From contig NBBA01000016.1 in NCBI GenBank assembly GCA_002794785.1, positions 898,602 to 962,601 on the forward strand: a DNA stretch of 64,000 nucleotides. The letters run 5' to 3'. Shown one piece after another: positions 47,992 through 58,683 of this stretch; position 1 is the stretch's first letter; every line of letters begins with the position of its first letter. The translations under genes and the position numbers were made by a program. The stretch is from Coniferiporia sulphurascens (taxonomy: Eukaryota > Basidiomycota > Agaricomycetes > Hymenochaetales > Hymenochaetaceae). The notes under the pieces are model-generated. The model ran no database searches and was not told where the DNA came from. It saw only the letters and a program-made list of their open reading frames with translations.

Positions 47992-49369
47992 CTATGCCAA
48001 TTGCGCTCCCGTTCCCCGCGCAGATGCAGCCTCAGTCCCCGCTTTCTGCTTTTCCAGACGCAACGCCAGCGCGGTTCTCAACGAACGTAAGTGTGACTTG
48101 TTGTCGAGCCGTTTCAGCGCAGCCACGACATCGCGCAGGCCCGCAGTGACCCAAGTCCACTCGACTGCGTGCGTCTGGGTGAAGCCACCCTCGCGCTTCT
48201 CCTTGATAGACGGAGCATGGTCGCCCTTGCCTAATCGTGCGAGCTTCCTCCTTGAAGGCAGCACACGCAGCGCCCGCGCTTCCTTGACTGGCGTAAGCGC
48301 GAGCGCAAGGTCCGCCGTGATCGAGACCAGTCCGCGCTGACTTAACGCGCTCAACTGTTGGACGTCCGCATTCGCGTTTGCATCTGGGCTCTCTGCTTCG
48401 CCCTTGCCGTCGGCCGTCGGCGCATTCACGATGTTGCGTGCACACGCCTGTGCGAGCAGCGCGCAGCACGCGAGGTCGGAAGTCGCGGGTGGGAGACCGT
48501 GTGCAGGGAAAAGCGCAGTGAAGGTGGCCGCGTTTCTGAGTGCGTCGGATGCAGCTGTGCAGCGCACATGAATGTCTGTGGACTGCGCAACAGGATGCGG
48601 ACGCGCAAGGACAAGACGACGTAAGATGCGGCGGGCCTCGGGGAGAGAGGGAATGGTGAGCCCATAACGCGGGCGGTCGGAGAAGAGCCGCACGAGAAGT
48701 GGAGGGTTCCACGCAAGGCAGCGGTCTGTAAAAGTAAAATTTTGCAAAAGAAAATAATTTATTTGTCAACATGGTAGACGTGGAAAACGTGATATGCCAG
48801 GCGTAAAGGCGTACCTATAAGCTCGACTGTCGTCTCCGCATCCACGGTACGGCCTTCGTTACGCCATACAACGAGCAATTCCGCAAGGCGCTCCAGTTGC
48901 GCAGCGTCTTCTGAATGGTGCAAGAGACGGCGCAACGCGTTTGCGCGGACCTGCGGATGGCTAGCTCGCGGATTTGGGCCAAGACGGTCGGACACAAACG
49001 CAAACTGCTCTTCAAATTGGGTAGACGGAGCTTTTCCTTTCCTCCGACGTGCCGGGGCTTTCAAGGAGTCGCGCTGCACAGGTGTTGCCGCAGCCTTCGC
49101 CGTGCCCACATTCGAAGCAAAGAGGTCATCAACTTCTGCAGGTTCAGCGAAATCGTCCTCGAGTGCCGACAGGTTGACCGAAGCCGTTTGACGCCTCTTG
49201 AGTGCTTTAGTAGATGTGATTTTTTGCGATAGCTCAGTACCAGTTGACCATGGCCGTGACGAGCACACGTTTGCTCACCTGGAGCGGACCGAGTGATGTT
49301 CCGACAGAATACCCGAGGATTTCGTGCCATGGGTATTACCTGCATGCGATATGCTAATGCTGCCGCCAT
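47992..49369 (-). CDS. Probable mitochondrial protein of unknown function
   Basis: Three exons. The first (ATG 49369) encodes MAAALAYRMQVIPMARNPRV followed by FCRNITRSAP, a basic, acid-free, Ser/Arg-containing start typical of a mitochondrial targeting peptide. The second includes RRQTASVNLSALEDDF, ARRRKGKAPSTQFEEQFAFV and RRLLHHSEDAAQLERLAELL. The third, after an intron inside VELIG/DRCLAWNPPLLVRL, continues FSDRPRYGLTIPSLPEARRI and ends GTGAQLA, TAG 47994-47992. It is helical and basic, as in fungal mitoribosome or mitochondrial RNA-related proteins, but I cannot name a family. It converges with RCY1 with only 99 bp between the stop codons. Confidence 0.7.
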
Positions 49370-49542
49370 TTCTACCACCGAGACGACTTTGAAATGGGCT
49401 GAGAGCGTGATGTGCGCCGTAACCGCCGAGCGGTCGTGCAGGAAGGTGTCGCGAGTGTTACTCGACAAAGATCGACGGCAAAAAAAAGAGCGTATGTAAG
49501 CCAAAAAGCTCCAAATAGTGCAATTAACAAGAATTTACATAT

Positions 49543-49622
49543 GGTTCTATAGTGTAGCGGTTATCACACGGGATTCTGACCTCAATCTTCCCGTAACCCC
49601 GGTTCGATTCCGGGTAGGACCT
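49543..49622 (+). tRNA. tRNA-Gln (anticodon CTG) with an 8-nt intron
   Basis: Acceptor stem GGTTCTA pairs with TAGGACC (one G-U), followed by discriminator T. The D arm is GTGTAGCGGTTATCAC, the anticodon stem CGGGA/TCCCG, and the T arm CCCGGTTCGATTCCGGG. The anticodon loop is TTCTGA plus extra bases, giving anticodon CTG for glutamine. The loop has 15 nt instead of 7, so an 8-nt intron lies after position 37, the canonical site. The sequence closely resembles yeast tRNA-Gln (GTCCTATAGTGTAG... start and ACCCCGGTTCGA arm). The gene ends 329 bp before a MITE. Confidence 0.95.
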
Positions 49623-49950
49623 TCAGTCATGGCTCTTTCTTTTGTAATTGGTATTATGGGTTAGAGTACGCTTATACGCCGCAGGAGAACTTCATCTTTT
49701 AACTAACAAAAGACGCATCTTGCCCCTCTTGTAGCATATGACCTCTTTACGGCAGCATAAAGGGCTCCCGACAGAATTCGAAGACCCTTTTGAGAATACG
49801 CGTGAGTGTACAAATTGACCGCTCACTGGTAGAATCGAAATGTGAGCCTACACAAGATCGGTCCAGGACTAGTTACCCTGACTCACAGGCCCTATATTAT
49901 GCAGTCAAACTGGGAGAGGCTTCTAAGTTTTTAATGCCCTCGGAGGCCCG
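49623..49950. other. Spacer between tRNA and MITE
   Basis: A short T-rich stretch (TCTTTCTTTTG at about 49,635) follows the tRNA and could end Pol III transcription. Nothing else recognised. Confidence 0.4.
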
Positions 49951-50168
49951 TACTATCGTATGACCCCTATTACAAAATCACTTACAAAACAAAAATTTGT
50001 CTCAAACGGGAGGCATCTCTAAATTTTGCCGAAAAAAATCGCAAGAAAGGTTTATATACTGTACAACAGTTCAGAAGGATTTTTTCGACCCCATACCCAC
50101 GATGTGGAGGCTGGAAACCCAAGTTTTGTCTGAAAATGTGACTTTGTAATAGGGGTCATACGATAGTA
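49951..50168. mobile_element. MITE of 218 bp with 31-bp terminal inverted repeats (TA-type)
   Basis: The left end TACTATCGTATGACCCCTAT (continuing TTACAAAATCAC) and the right end, read in reverse complement, agree over 31 bp with a single mismatch. Weaker inverted similarity continues inwards (ACAAAAC..GTC motifs). Ends begin and stop with TA, as expected if a TA target site was duplicated, which points to the Tc1/mariner (including pogo/Fot1) superfamily. No transposase frame fits in the 218 bp, so the element would be non-autonomous. The exact border is ambiguous by the two TA bases. Confidence 0.85.
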
Positions 50169-50949
50169 CATGTGGTGTCAGGTTTTGTATTTCTTAATTG
50201 AAAAATGGGATTAATATCTAGGAGACGATGCCTGATTCCATAACTGTCTCGTTATGATGATGATGATGATATATAGAGTCTAAATTCCCTCCCGGACTTT
50301 GTGAGTCTCGTCAGCATGTCAGGTCGCACATTGATGCGCATCAGGAATATCATTGATTTGCTCCCTACTTAATTTGATTCTTTTGTATATGATTAATGAG
50401 ACTATTCTGTGCGTGTCTACATACTAAGTTGGAGTGATATAAACTTAATACTCGAATAAATGTATAAAGAATACGCGATAATTGGCAGGACTCAAGTACA
50501 TACTGAGAACGCCGAACAGAATGGAACAAGCAAAGGCCGACATAGACTGTTGAAGTTCGAGCTCGATGCCGAGACGGCGTCGGAGTTTGAATTATTTTTC
50601 GTAGTATTTTTCTTGTTGTATGCGCGCTCGGTTTCCCTCGCGCGATTATCTACTGGTTAAACGATATACTTGGATACGGAGTGCATTCGCTCGCGCCGCG
50701 AATTGCTGAATTCCAACATAGACAACATAATGTAAAGACGCGGGGGAGCACGACGATACTCCAACAACAGAAGTAAAAATATGACAAGGCTTTATCTTTA
50801 TGTTATGTTTAAAAATAAGGATGAGGATAAAACAGCGCGAAACTCTACATCCATTCCATCTGTAAAGGGGAAGTAAGTATTATGCCCACATCCACCGAGT
50901 TTAGCGAGCGTCGGGCTTACTCAATGGCAGAATATGCGTGAGTCATAGC
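50169..50949. other. Intergenic region
   Basis: Contains an ATG trinucleotide repeat at 50,254-50,270. The frame 50460-50660 shows no family. No RNA gene seen. Confidence 0.4.
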
Positions 50950-51159
50950 CTATTGTTTCTTTTCCTTGAGCTCCTTAACGTGGGCTGCCGACAGCGTTCC
51001 CGCGCAGACGGTCTTTTTGCACGATTTGTCCGAGCACCAAACGGTGTATGTACCGCTTCCGTCATTGTTTAGGTAGCGATAGTGAGTGCCAGAAGAGTGA
51101 GTACAGGTCGCGCTCGGGTTCTTCCCTTGTGCGCCGACGAAGGGGCACGGAGACGACAT
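50950..51159 (-). CDS. Small Cys/His-rich protein, family copy 1 (69 aa)
   Basis: An uninterrupted frame of 69 residues from ATG 51159 (MSSPCPFVGAQG) to the stop at 50950. Its core has Cys5, Cys19, His21, His26-Tyr27, Leu30, Tyr38, Val40-Trp41-Cys42, Cys47, Lys48-Lys49 and Cys52-Ala53, followed by a charged helical tail (AAHVKELKEKK). The same residues in the same order occur in the protein at 55,976-56,179. Conserved Cys and His pairs suggest a small zinc-binding or disulfide fold. There is no signal peptide, so an intracellular zinc-binding fold is more likely. The frame is open further upstream to 51,447, but similarity to the paralog begins at this ATG. I recognise no named family. Confidence 0.65.
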   Translation of the reverse strand: MSSPCPFVGAQGKNPSATCTHSSGTHYRYLNNDGSGTYTVWCSDKSCKKTVCAGTLSAAHVKELKEKKQ

Positions 51160-52200
51160 GTAATGAGATGTATGCCTTGAATGTGAGGAAGAGGGTTTCA
51201 CTTCGTCGAAGAGGGTAGATAGGAATTGGCGATGTTCGATTGCTGGAACTGACACGACCACGGCGGGTTTTATAAAGATTGGAGTAGTTATACTCGCCTC
51301 ACCTGATACTTTTGAAGAACTCGGCTCGGGGAATGCGCTCGGCGAGTATACTGGACAACAGGCTGGGTCACGCCGGGATAAAGCCTGGCGCCCATAGTTC
51401 GTCCAAGATGGATAAGCGAGTGATTCGACTACAGATCCATAATACAAGCAAACGAGTAAAGCATGCAGCGATACATATCAGTGTTCACGGTATGTAAATT
51501 GAGACCAACTCAGCTTAGTATCAGTGCACAGGACTTTTTTTGGCTGGCTCAGAGTTGGACGAAGACGTCCACTAGAACGGGTTAGATCGTGACTAATCTA
51601 GTCAATACTTCATGCCAGAAGGGGTAGAACAAGATGCATGGTCCACGCACAGCGAAGAGACTGACTACTGTAGAAGGTTCAGCAGCGGCCGAAGCATCAC
51701 CTGTGCCAGATGAGTGATTCTTTTCCAACTGATGTATCTTACACCATCCCCATGCTGTAGAATACTTCTTGAATTAGTAAACATTATCGGACCCACAAGT
51801 TTCATTGGCCATCAGCCTATTTTAGAGACGGGTGCCGTGACTTTTCCAACAATTTGTTTTTATAAAAACGGAAGCTCTTATACATCTCTTTGCTTCTGCA
51901 GAGATTTAGTGTTGGTGCGACCTCACACGGACAGGCTCCGGAATGGATAGAACAATCGGTGATAAGAATTTGACAGTTTCGACAATCGGAAATCGCCTCG
52001 CGGGTATATGGGGTCGGGAAGGGCACAGGTATCGAAGGCGGGCAGAGACCCGTATCGACGGTCTGGACGGCAGTACGAAGTGGCCAGGAGAATAAGCATG
52101 GAGTGTATTCATGGAGGCAAATTGAGCTCTCACAGCCGCAGATTGTAGATGATCATGCTGCGGACTCGGACACATTATTCAACACCTCCATGCGGCAGGG
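51160..52200. other. Intergenic region
   Basis: Open frames at 51312-51497 (+), 51714-51950 (+) and 51906-52175 (-) have no recognised motifs. May include 5' sequence of the small Cys/His gene. Confidence 0.35.
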
Positions 52201-52423
52201 GTCGACTTGCCTTTTCAAGCGCCCGTCCAATCAAAGCGGCGTGTAGTATACACAGCAGTAGTGTACATTATGCGCAATCATGATGTGCGGGATACCGTCA
52301 GTTTAAATCTTTGATATTCGGGAAGGCCCGAACAGCTAGGGATTCAGGGTCGAGCTTTCGAGACCTCAGCACAGCCATCAAACTAACAGATCCGCAAATC
52401 GAGTCTTGTCAGTAAAAATGATT

Positions 52424-53990
52424 TCATCCAAAGAGGCCCCTTCCTTGGCTTTCTCGAAGTTGGTGACGTGAAAAGAAATGCCTCGACATTGTGAAAGGCA
52501 ATGTAAAATATGAAATTCCCCACGAAACATCCAGCTCATTCAGAGTCATGGCTGGATTCTTCTTCGGCAGAAAGACAGCGCAGAGCAAACTTCCAACTTG
52601 ATTCATAGCCAGCCGGTTTGTCATCGGATACCAATGCTTACTGGAACACACACAGCAGGTGTCTATCTCGACGTCCAAACACATTCCGCCATCAACACGC
52701 CGCTTAATCGCCCATCGTGCGGGATGACGTACACGACCCCTGAATGTATAATAGTAACCGCCGACTGCATTTCACATGCTTGACGGGCTATGCAAGCGTG
52801 ATTTTCTGGGCGACTGTCAGTGGCTCATTCAAGAGCGGCGCCAGCGCGTACGTCGTCAACCCGATTAGTTTATTGGAGGTGTTTGTTGTGCATACCATCA
52901 CCGTTGGGGTGTATGAAGGTGGAAACGTTAAGCCGGTGATGCGCTTGCGTGATCCTAGAAAAAGATTGAAAACTGCAACTGGAACTTTCTGCGACCCAGC
53001 TGCAACGCCGAACAGACCGGGACAGAGTACGCAAGCCACTAAAGCCGTGCATAAAATAATATCTCCGGAGCATTAAGGAATGGCTCATTATTAGCTTACG
53101 AGATCTGTCCTCCAGATTGAGATCCCAAGGCATTATAAAGGCGCGCAAGGTTGGGCTTTTCGGTCCCAACTTAAGGATCGCGATTCTCCAGAGTAATATG
53201 TGCGTGTTTCCTTGGCTCTTCGGGCACACTTTGCGTGCGCTTGGGACCCAAACAAAGCGTAACAAACGAAACGGAAGCACAGCGGTCGCCGATGAAAACG
53301 CTTCAGTGGCCCGATCAATTCGCAGGTTGCCGGACTGTCCTCAGAAATGTGACCGGAGATTCAACTGAGGCTGGAAGTGGCCAAAAAGTAACCCCAATAA
53401 TTCGGTACGGAGATGCAGATTCTTCGGAAGTAGGTCTGGCTTCTCCTGTGTATAGATAGATGCACGCTGGACGAGAAGGGGCTGCGGCGGAGGCTTGAAA
53501 TAATCAAAGTAGAGATATTCTGGTAGTGGGAAGGAATGCGAGACTTTTAAGTGACATGTTGATAGACGCGCTTATGCATTGCCTTTGCAATGCTTGCAAA
53601 TGTTCTTTCCGATTAGTCCCGCCCGCGTGCCGTAATATAATCGTCCATTCTATCTTGGTTCCGATGTGTAGACAATTCGTGAGCTATATGTGGCCGTCCC
53701 TCATCAGCGCAACCCTGCCGCTGGAGTTTTCAACCTGTCAGGGTTTTCAAGTGTCCGATCCGTCTCTGGGTCAGAAAATGGAAATGTCCCGCTAATCATT
53801 CTGAAACGTCGAATCAAAACCGAGGCAGAGCATCACAGTCGCCCAGAAAAAGTCAACTGAGTACGGCCCAAAGGGGTCGACACCAATTAGAGTACCGACA
53901 GATAGCGGGTTAAGAGAATTGAAACACAGGTTGATGATTCCGTTTAAAAGACCCCTGTCAAAAGTATTCATGATACTAATCAAGAGGGGG
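52424..53990 (-). pseudogene. Degenerate or highly divergent DUF6534-like membrane gene
   Basis: Scattered minus-strand blocks recall the family in the right order: GTLIGV near 53,900, EYLYFDYFK near 53,530 (compare VQTYxYF), and MTNRLAMNQVGSLLCAVF with WGISYFTLPFTMS near 52,630-52,480 (compare INRLI..TGLLTS and the IYIxFY exon). I could not build a full reading frame: the hallmark RSRTGxRRS motif is missing and several helices are absent. This suggests a decayed copy, though a very divergent gene is possible. Confidence 0.3.
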
Positions 53991-55975
53991 AGTATGCGCC
54001 TAATCTAAAAAAATGCAAGTCTTGCTTACGGATGCGTGAGTTTTAAACGAGCCTGAGGATCATGCGGAGGAATTTCGTAGTGCGGCATTGCCCCTATATC
54101 CATGAAATGGTAACTAGTAATCATAGGCGCCAATCCAACAGCGCTGGGAAGAGCTGAAGATAGATCGCGTCATCGCGAAGGTAATAGTTCCGCCTGCTGA
54201 TCAGATAAGGCATACTCACATTCTATTAGAATCAATAGGCTCTCCTCCGTATACTGGTCCATATAGGGCAGCAGACATAGAGAACGTGTACGAATGACAA
54301 GGCCGAGCCGTCACCGCAGGGGGTTGTCGCGATATTTTTGCTCGTAAACCCCCGAAAGAGTGTGACATCACGTCACGGATATATGACAAATATGGAGTCG
54401 TCCTAAACCGCTTCGTTTGTCATAGTAGTGTCTTTTTTTAACTCATTACAATAATGTTCGAGTACAACGCGACTGAAATCTTCTGATTTCACCATGAACC
54501 TGTGATGTCCCAGCGTTCCAGAATGCTTATATCGATGAAGGTTACTGATCTCGCTAGATCTTTACGCAGTGCTTACGCAGACCCAGCGGATCAAATTCAA
54601 GCCTCGCATACGCATCAATTTACATCTGCAATCGAATGCTTTGTCTTGTCTGTACGCATCCAGGTGGGCTCACCTCCCTTCAAAATTCTATCTCTTCTCA
54701 ATCTTCGATGATTCCTCCGGCGATCTAGGTCCGGCACTGGCATTTTTTTTGAACAGGTTTAGGCATCAGGCATCAAACGTGGTGTCTTGTAAGTAAAAAG
54801 CACACCTACGATTCTGACGCTCGTTCTGTAGCTTGCAGGAGTGGATTGGAATGAACCCCTCCAGAGATCTGGTCTTTGTATTCGGGTCGTAATTATGTTC
54901 TTTCTTATACTCGATCTAATCGCTGATAATCCGGTGCGAAACAAGTCCACCACCAGCCACCGGAGTGTTGCTGTATTACTCTTTACTTGCTTGCAACTGG
55001 GCTGTGCTGTTGTTTTTTCACCCTGGCGGCTATGTCATGAAAAGTCTGTCTGTCGAGGGCCACAAATGCATTCACATTTGGAGGTGCGCATGAGCTATTC
55101 CCACAATATTGGTTACGGGAATGTCTTTTATGTCTTCACTTTCGTGCTATTTTAGAGTAGCTTCCTAGCCATTAGGTGAGTACTGCTCTCTGGTGGCAGT
55201 TCAAGATACTCTCAATTATTCAAGGAACGCTCTGATGTATGGTACTTTCGCATCAATATGTTATATTTACCCCGAAGACGCCATTGAGACCAAGAAAACC
55301 TCTCTTGACGATGGAGGCGCGCGGTGCTATACAGGCGCTTTCTTCAGTCTCGAACTCTTTCGGGGAATTCCATCTTAACCGATCAACTGCGAGTGCGTCG
55401 AGTTAGGACATCCGACAAGGCTGGAACACGAGGCAACAGGTAGGTCCTGCCATGTTTCGGATCCAATTCATTTTGTCCTCATTTTCAAAAATAACTAAAG
55501 CCTGTCCCAAGGACGTCATAATCACAGAATAATAATTCCTGGAAGCTACCACGCATCATATATATTCGTTTTTGGCGAATCCCGCATATTAACGTTGTTT
55601 CAAGTAAAGCTAAAATGCTAGGAACTATCTTCTGAAACGACACGAGCTGGATAGATGCATGTATATCCGGCGCCTGTCAATAATCTTGTTATGCAAGCAC
55701 TGCGAATCTCTGCTTTGCGCACTGGATATATGGCCCTATAATGTTCTACTTTTTTCCATTCATATGATCTTTGTTCCTAACCCTAACTGAACTATTGTCT
55801 CGATCCTCACCTTTCGGCTGGCGATGCTGGCGTTTTTTGGAATGGCTTAAAAGCAGCACTCTCAGAGCATCATCGGCATCCAGCATCTACAGGTTCCTCA
55901 TCTCGTGAAACGCGCCCTCACTCTACATCTACACTCGTCTACCAAGACAACAAACCACACACCACTTTTATCGCT
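53991..55975. other. Region with fragmentary hydrophobic frames
   Basis: Plus-strand frames at 54502-54711 and 54841-55155 contain short hydrophobic runs (VVIMFFLILDLI; LLFTCLQLGCAVVF) with a plausible GTAAGT..TGTAG intron at about 54,789-54,832. This could be another local membrane-gene remnant. I see no diagnostic motif. An isolated CTAACCCTAACTG at about 55,778 is too short to be telomeric. Confidence 0.3.
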
Positions 55976-56179
55976 ATGTGTGACTTCAGTATTTTGCAAG
56001 GAGTCCGCTCTGGTGCAAACTGCAACCATGCGAAATCCGACCATTACAAGCACCTCAGCGCCGGAATGTATATCGTATGGTGCAGTCGATGCACTGCGGC
56101 TCAGAAGAAGGTCATCTGTGCCTACGTCCCACCGTCGAGGGAAGTCGAGAAACTCGAGTCGAAGGAGAATCCTCAGTAA
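55976..56179 (+). CDS. Small Cys/His-rich protein, family copy 2 (67 aa)
   Basis: A 67-residue uninterrupted frame beginning MCDFSILQGV and ending KLESKENPQ. It carries Cys2, Cys16, His18, His23-Tyr24, Leu27, Tyr32, Val34-Trp35-Cys36, Cys39, Lys44-Lys45 and Cys48-Ala49, matching the protein at 50,950-51,159, with identical spacing for the first four positions. Length and charged C-terminal tail are also alike. No signal peptide. It is transcribed away from the other copy, about 4.8 kb distant. A longer overlapping frame (55905-56201) in another register lacks this conservation. Function unknown; a small zinc-binding protein is one idea. Confidence 0.65.
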   Translation: MCDFSILQGVRSGANCNHAKSDHYKHLSAGMYIVWCSRCTAAQKKVICAYVPPSREVEKLESKENPQ

Positions 56180-56713
56180 AGGTCGATTCGAATGGCCGTA
56201 GGTCCGTAGCGCCCTTTCTGTCTTCTGTTTCCTCTTGTGTCTGATGCCCTTAACAGGAATTGAAATAACCATTTTAGAGCCATTTTAGAATTTTATAGAG
56301 TTTTGTACGAAATGTATAACAGGTGCAGGTTTTCGATGTAGCGCCCCCTCTCAACTCCTCCCTTAGTCCCAAATGCTCATCGGGTATTAACGGTAGTTCG
56401 CAAACATTATCCTGTATCATCTCGAGCGTATTGATAAATATTTCTTGGTATATTTTGTGTCCAGCTCTAGACGAGCGTGAAACTCAGTCGCTATGCAAAG
56501 ATGCGTTCGGAGTTCTTTACAAACACGCCAGCGCGTGAAAATGTTCCATTGAGCGCGCTTAGTTACATGGTGTACAGGAGACGTTTAATGCGGGACAAAA
56601 TGAGGGGAAAAATACTGGATAGCTGAATAGCAAGCCATAGCGTGAATATAAAACAATCAAACATGTGAACTCTCTCGGATTGTCTAACTACTTCATGCAT
56701 CCTGTTCCAACTA
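56180..56713. other. Convergent intergenic region
   Basis: Between the small Cys/His gene (+) and the end of CDC20 (-). The frame at 56323-56538 has no motif. Presumably 3' UTRs. Confidence 0.45.
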
Positions 56714-58683
56714 TTATCGAATCGCCATAATGCCATCGCGGCTCCCTAGGCTTCCACTTTTTTCCCTTTTCTTGACAGGCTTCGGAACTTCCCAGATTCG
56801 CCAGAACTTAAGGTTTTCATCCCCTGCGCCTGTGAGCACGAGGTCACCCGCGGGTCCGACGCAGCTGAATAAAACACGTGAGTCGTGGGCCTCGCGGATC
56901 TCCGCGACACGAGCGAGACTCGGATACGAATGCACCATGATGGAATTTGTAGGGAATCCATGCGTTGACAAGATCTCTTTCTTATGCGGTGCAAACTGAA
57001 GGGACGTGATCTGCGAAGGTGTTTTAAGTGAATGAAGACGAGCGCCGGTATTACAATTCCAGATATGGATGGTTGCGTCGTTCGTCCCACCGCCTGTCGC
57101 AAGTAGATTCGGCTGCCAAGGACACCACGCGAGAGCCTGTATGATCAAAAGTAAGACATTATCCTTATAAGGAAGAGCAAAGATGATTCAAGTGTCCCCA
57201 CCTTCACTGCTGCTGTATGGTTCCTCTTTGAAAATTTCGCTTGATTTCTTACTTCAGCCTCTCCATTTTCGGCGATGCTGTCATTGAGCCGAGCATCCCA
57301 AATGTTGACCACGTTGTCGTTTCCTCCGCTCGCCAGGTATTCGCCATCAGATCTCCATTTTAAGCCGCACACCTCGCCGTGATGACCTAGAAGTTCCATC
57401 ACTTTGTGACGTGCTATGCGTACATCGTGATGCCAGATGCTTCCATCACCGCAACCGCTTGATAGAATATGTCCGTTCCAGGAAAGACTGGCGATTTGAG
57501 CCTGATGACCCAGCATTGAGCGAAGTTTTGTCCCCGTCTCCGTGTCCCAAAGTTCAACCGCCCCGGTTCCGGTACCAATGGCGAGGAACGCGCCATCCTG
57601 AGAGAAGTCGACGGAGGAAACATACGTGCCTTCAGGGACGTCTCCGAGATGCGTGACGGAGCCCGTATCCGCGCGCCATGTATAGGTACTCTCTCCCAGG
57701 GCAACAGCGACGATGTTGAGGCTAGACCAACTAATGAGGTTGAGATAGAAATCATCCAACATACCAGGCGCATCCAATACGCGTTCTGGCTGATTTGAGA
57801 TTTTTCGCATCTTGCTTGCCGAGCTGCCACCGCTCGAAGTAGTCAGGCCGGACCCAGAGCCACGCAGGAGAGGCTTGACATGCTCGCGTTGCTCAGCAAG
57901 GAGGGGATCGGCACCTGACATTGGCGGGGCCTCATGAAAAGCCAGAACACGTTTGTTCACTGGAAGACCAGTTGCTTCCACTAAGCGGGCAGTGTGACCA
58001 GGAGAAGAGGAGTTGACGCTGAGGTGCATGAGTTCGATTGTTGCACAGAGGTCCTGCTCGGCACGATTGGTGATAAATCGATCGGAAGGGTCGATCGTCT
58101 TCTCTAGTTCGCTTGGGTAAAGTCGATCCGACTACAAAAAAGATGAGCATGGTGTTAATTGAAGTTTTGAAGGTCGCACCTTTCCGACTGCAGGCTGGGA
58201 CTTTGACCGTGCTAGTCTCGTCCTCGGTGGAGGTGTATAATCGTTCTTCAGAATGTCGAACTGGCTTCGCGCGTCTTTGCGGCTCAATAACCCCCCGCTT
58301 GCTTCACGTCTCAAAGCCTCCGTAACGACAAAGCCTCCGCTCTCTGACAGCTTCTTTACAGGTGAGGCAGGCCGCGAACGGGTGCCCCCGAGGTCAAGCG
58401 CCGCTCTGAAGTCGTAGTTCGTGCTCTTCGACAACGACTTCGAGAAAGTGTTCGTCTTTGCGGGGAGGTCAGACTGCGCAATGAAAGGGTTCGTAGTTTC
58501 TGCCGCTTTAGCCTTGGCATCGATAGGCTTGGGTTTCTGAATAGCCTTTCCTCTACGAGACTTGGTTGGAGAGGGATTGTTAGCCAGAGAAAGGCCATTC
58601 ATCTCATGAGTGAGCGACGGAGTAAGCGGTGCCCTCGTTTCATTGCGCGAGCGCTTGGACGGCGTTTTAGGCTCATAAGACAT
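56714..58683 (-). CDS. CDC20: Cdc20, WD40 activator of the anaphase-promoting complex
   Basis: Three exons (58683-58180, 58131-57202, 57136-56714) encode 618 residues. Cdc20/Slp1 recruits substrates to APC/C to trigger anaphase. The N-terminal half is disordered and basic (TPSKRSRNETRAPLTP, NPSPTKSRRGKAI). Next is the C-box DRFITNR, which binds APC/C, then KRVLAFHEAPP, followed by PERVLDAPGMLDDFYLNLIS, which starts the seven-bladed WD40 propeller (YTWRADTGS, VELWDTETG, SIWHHDVRI, VNIWDARLN, IHIWNCNTG, LKFWRIWEV). The protein ends in IMAIR, the Ile-Arg tail that docks on Cdc27. The C-box, RVL and IR features and the single tail place it with Cdc20 rather than Cdh1, but the paralog distinction is by eye. 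It faces the thymidylate synthase gene across 269 bp. Confidence 0.93.

Noticed and set aside
55775..55795. CTAACCCTAACTG as telomere-like repeat
   Set aside because: Only two imperfect units inside normal sequence; no array.
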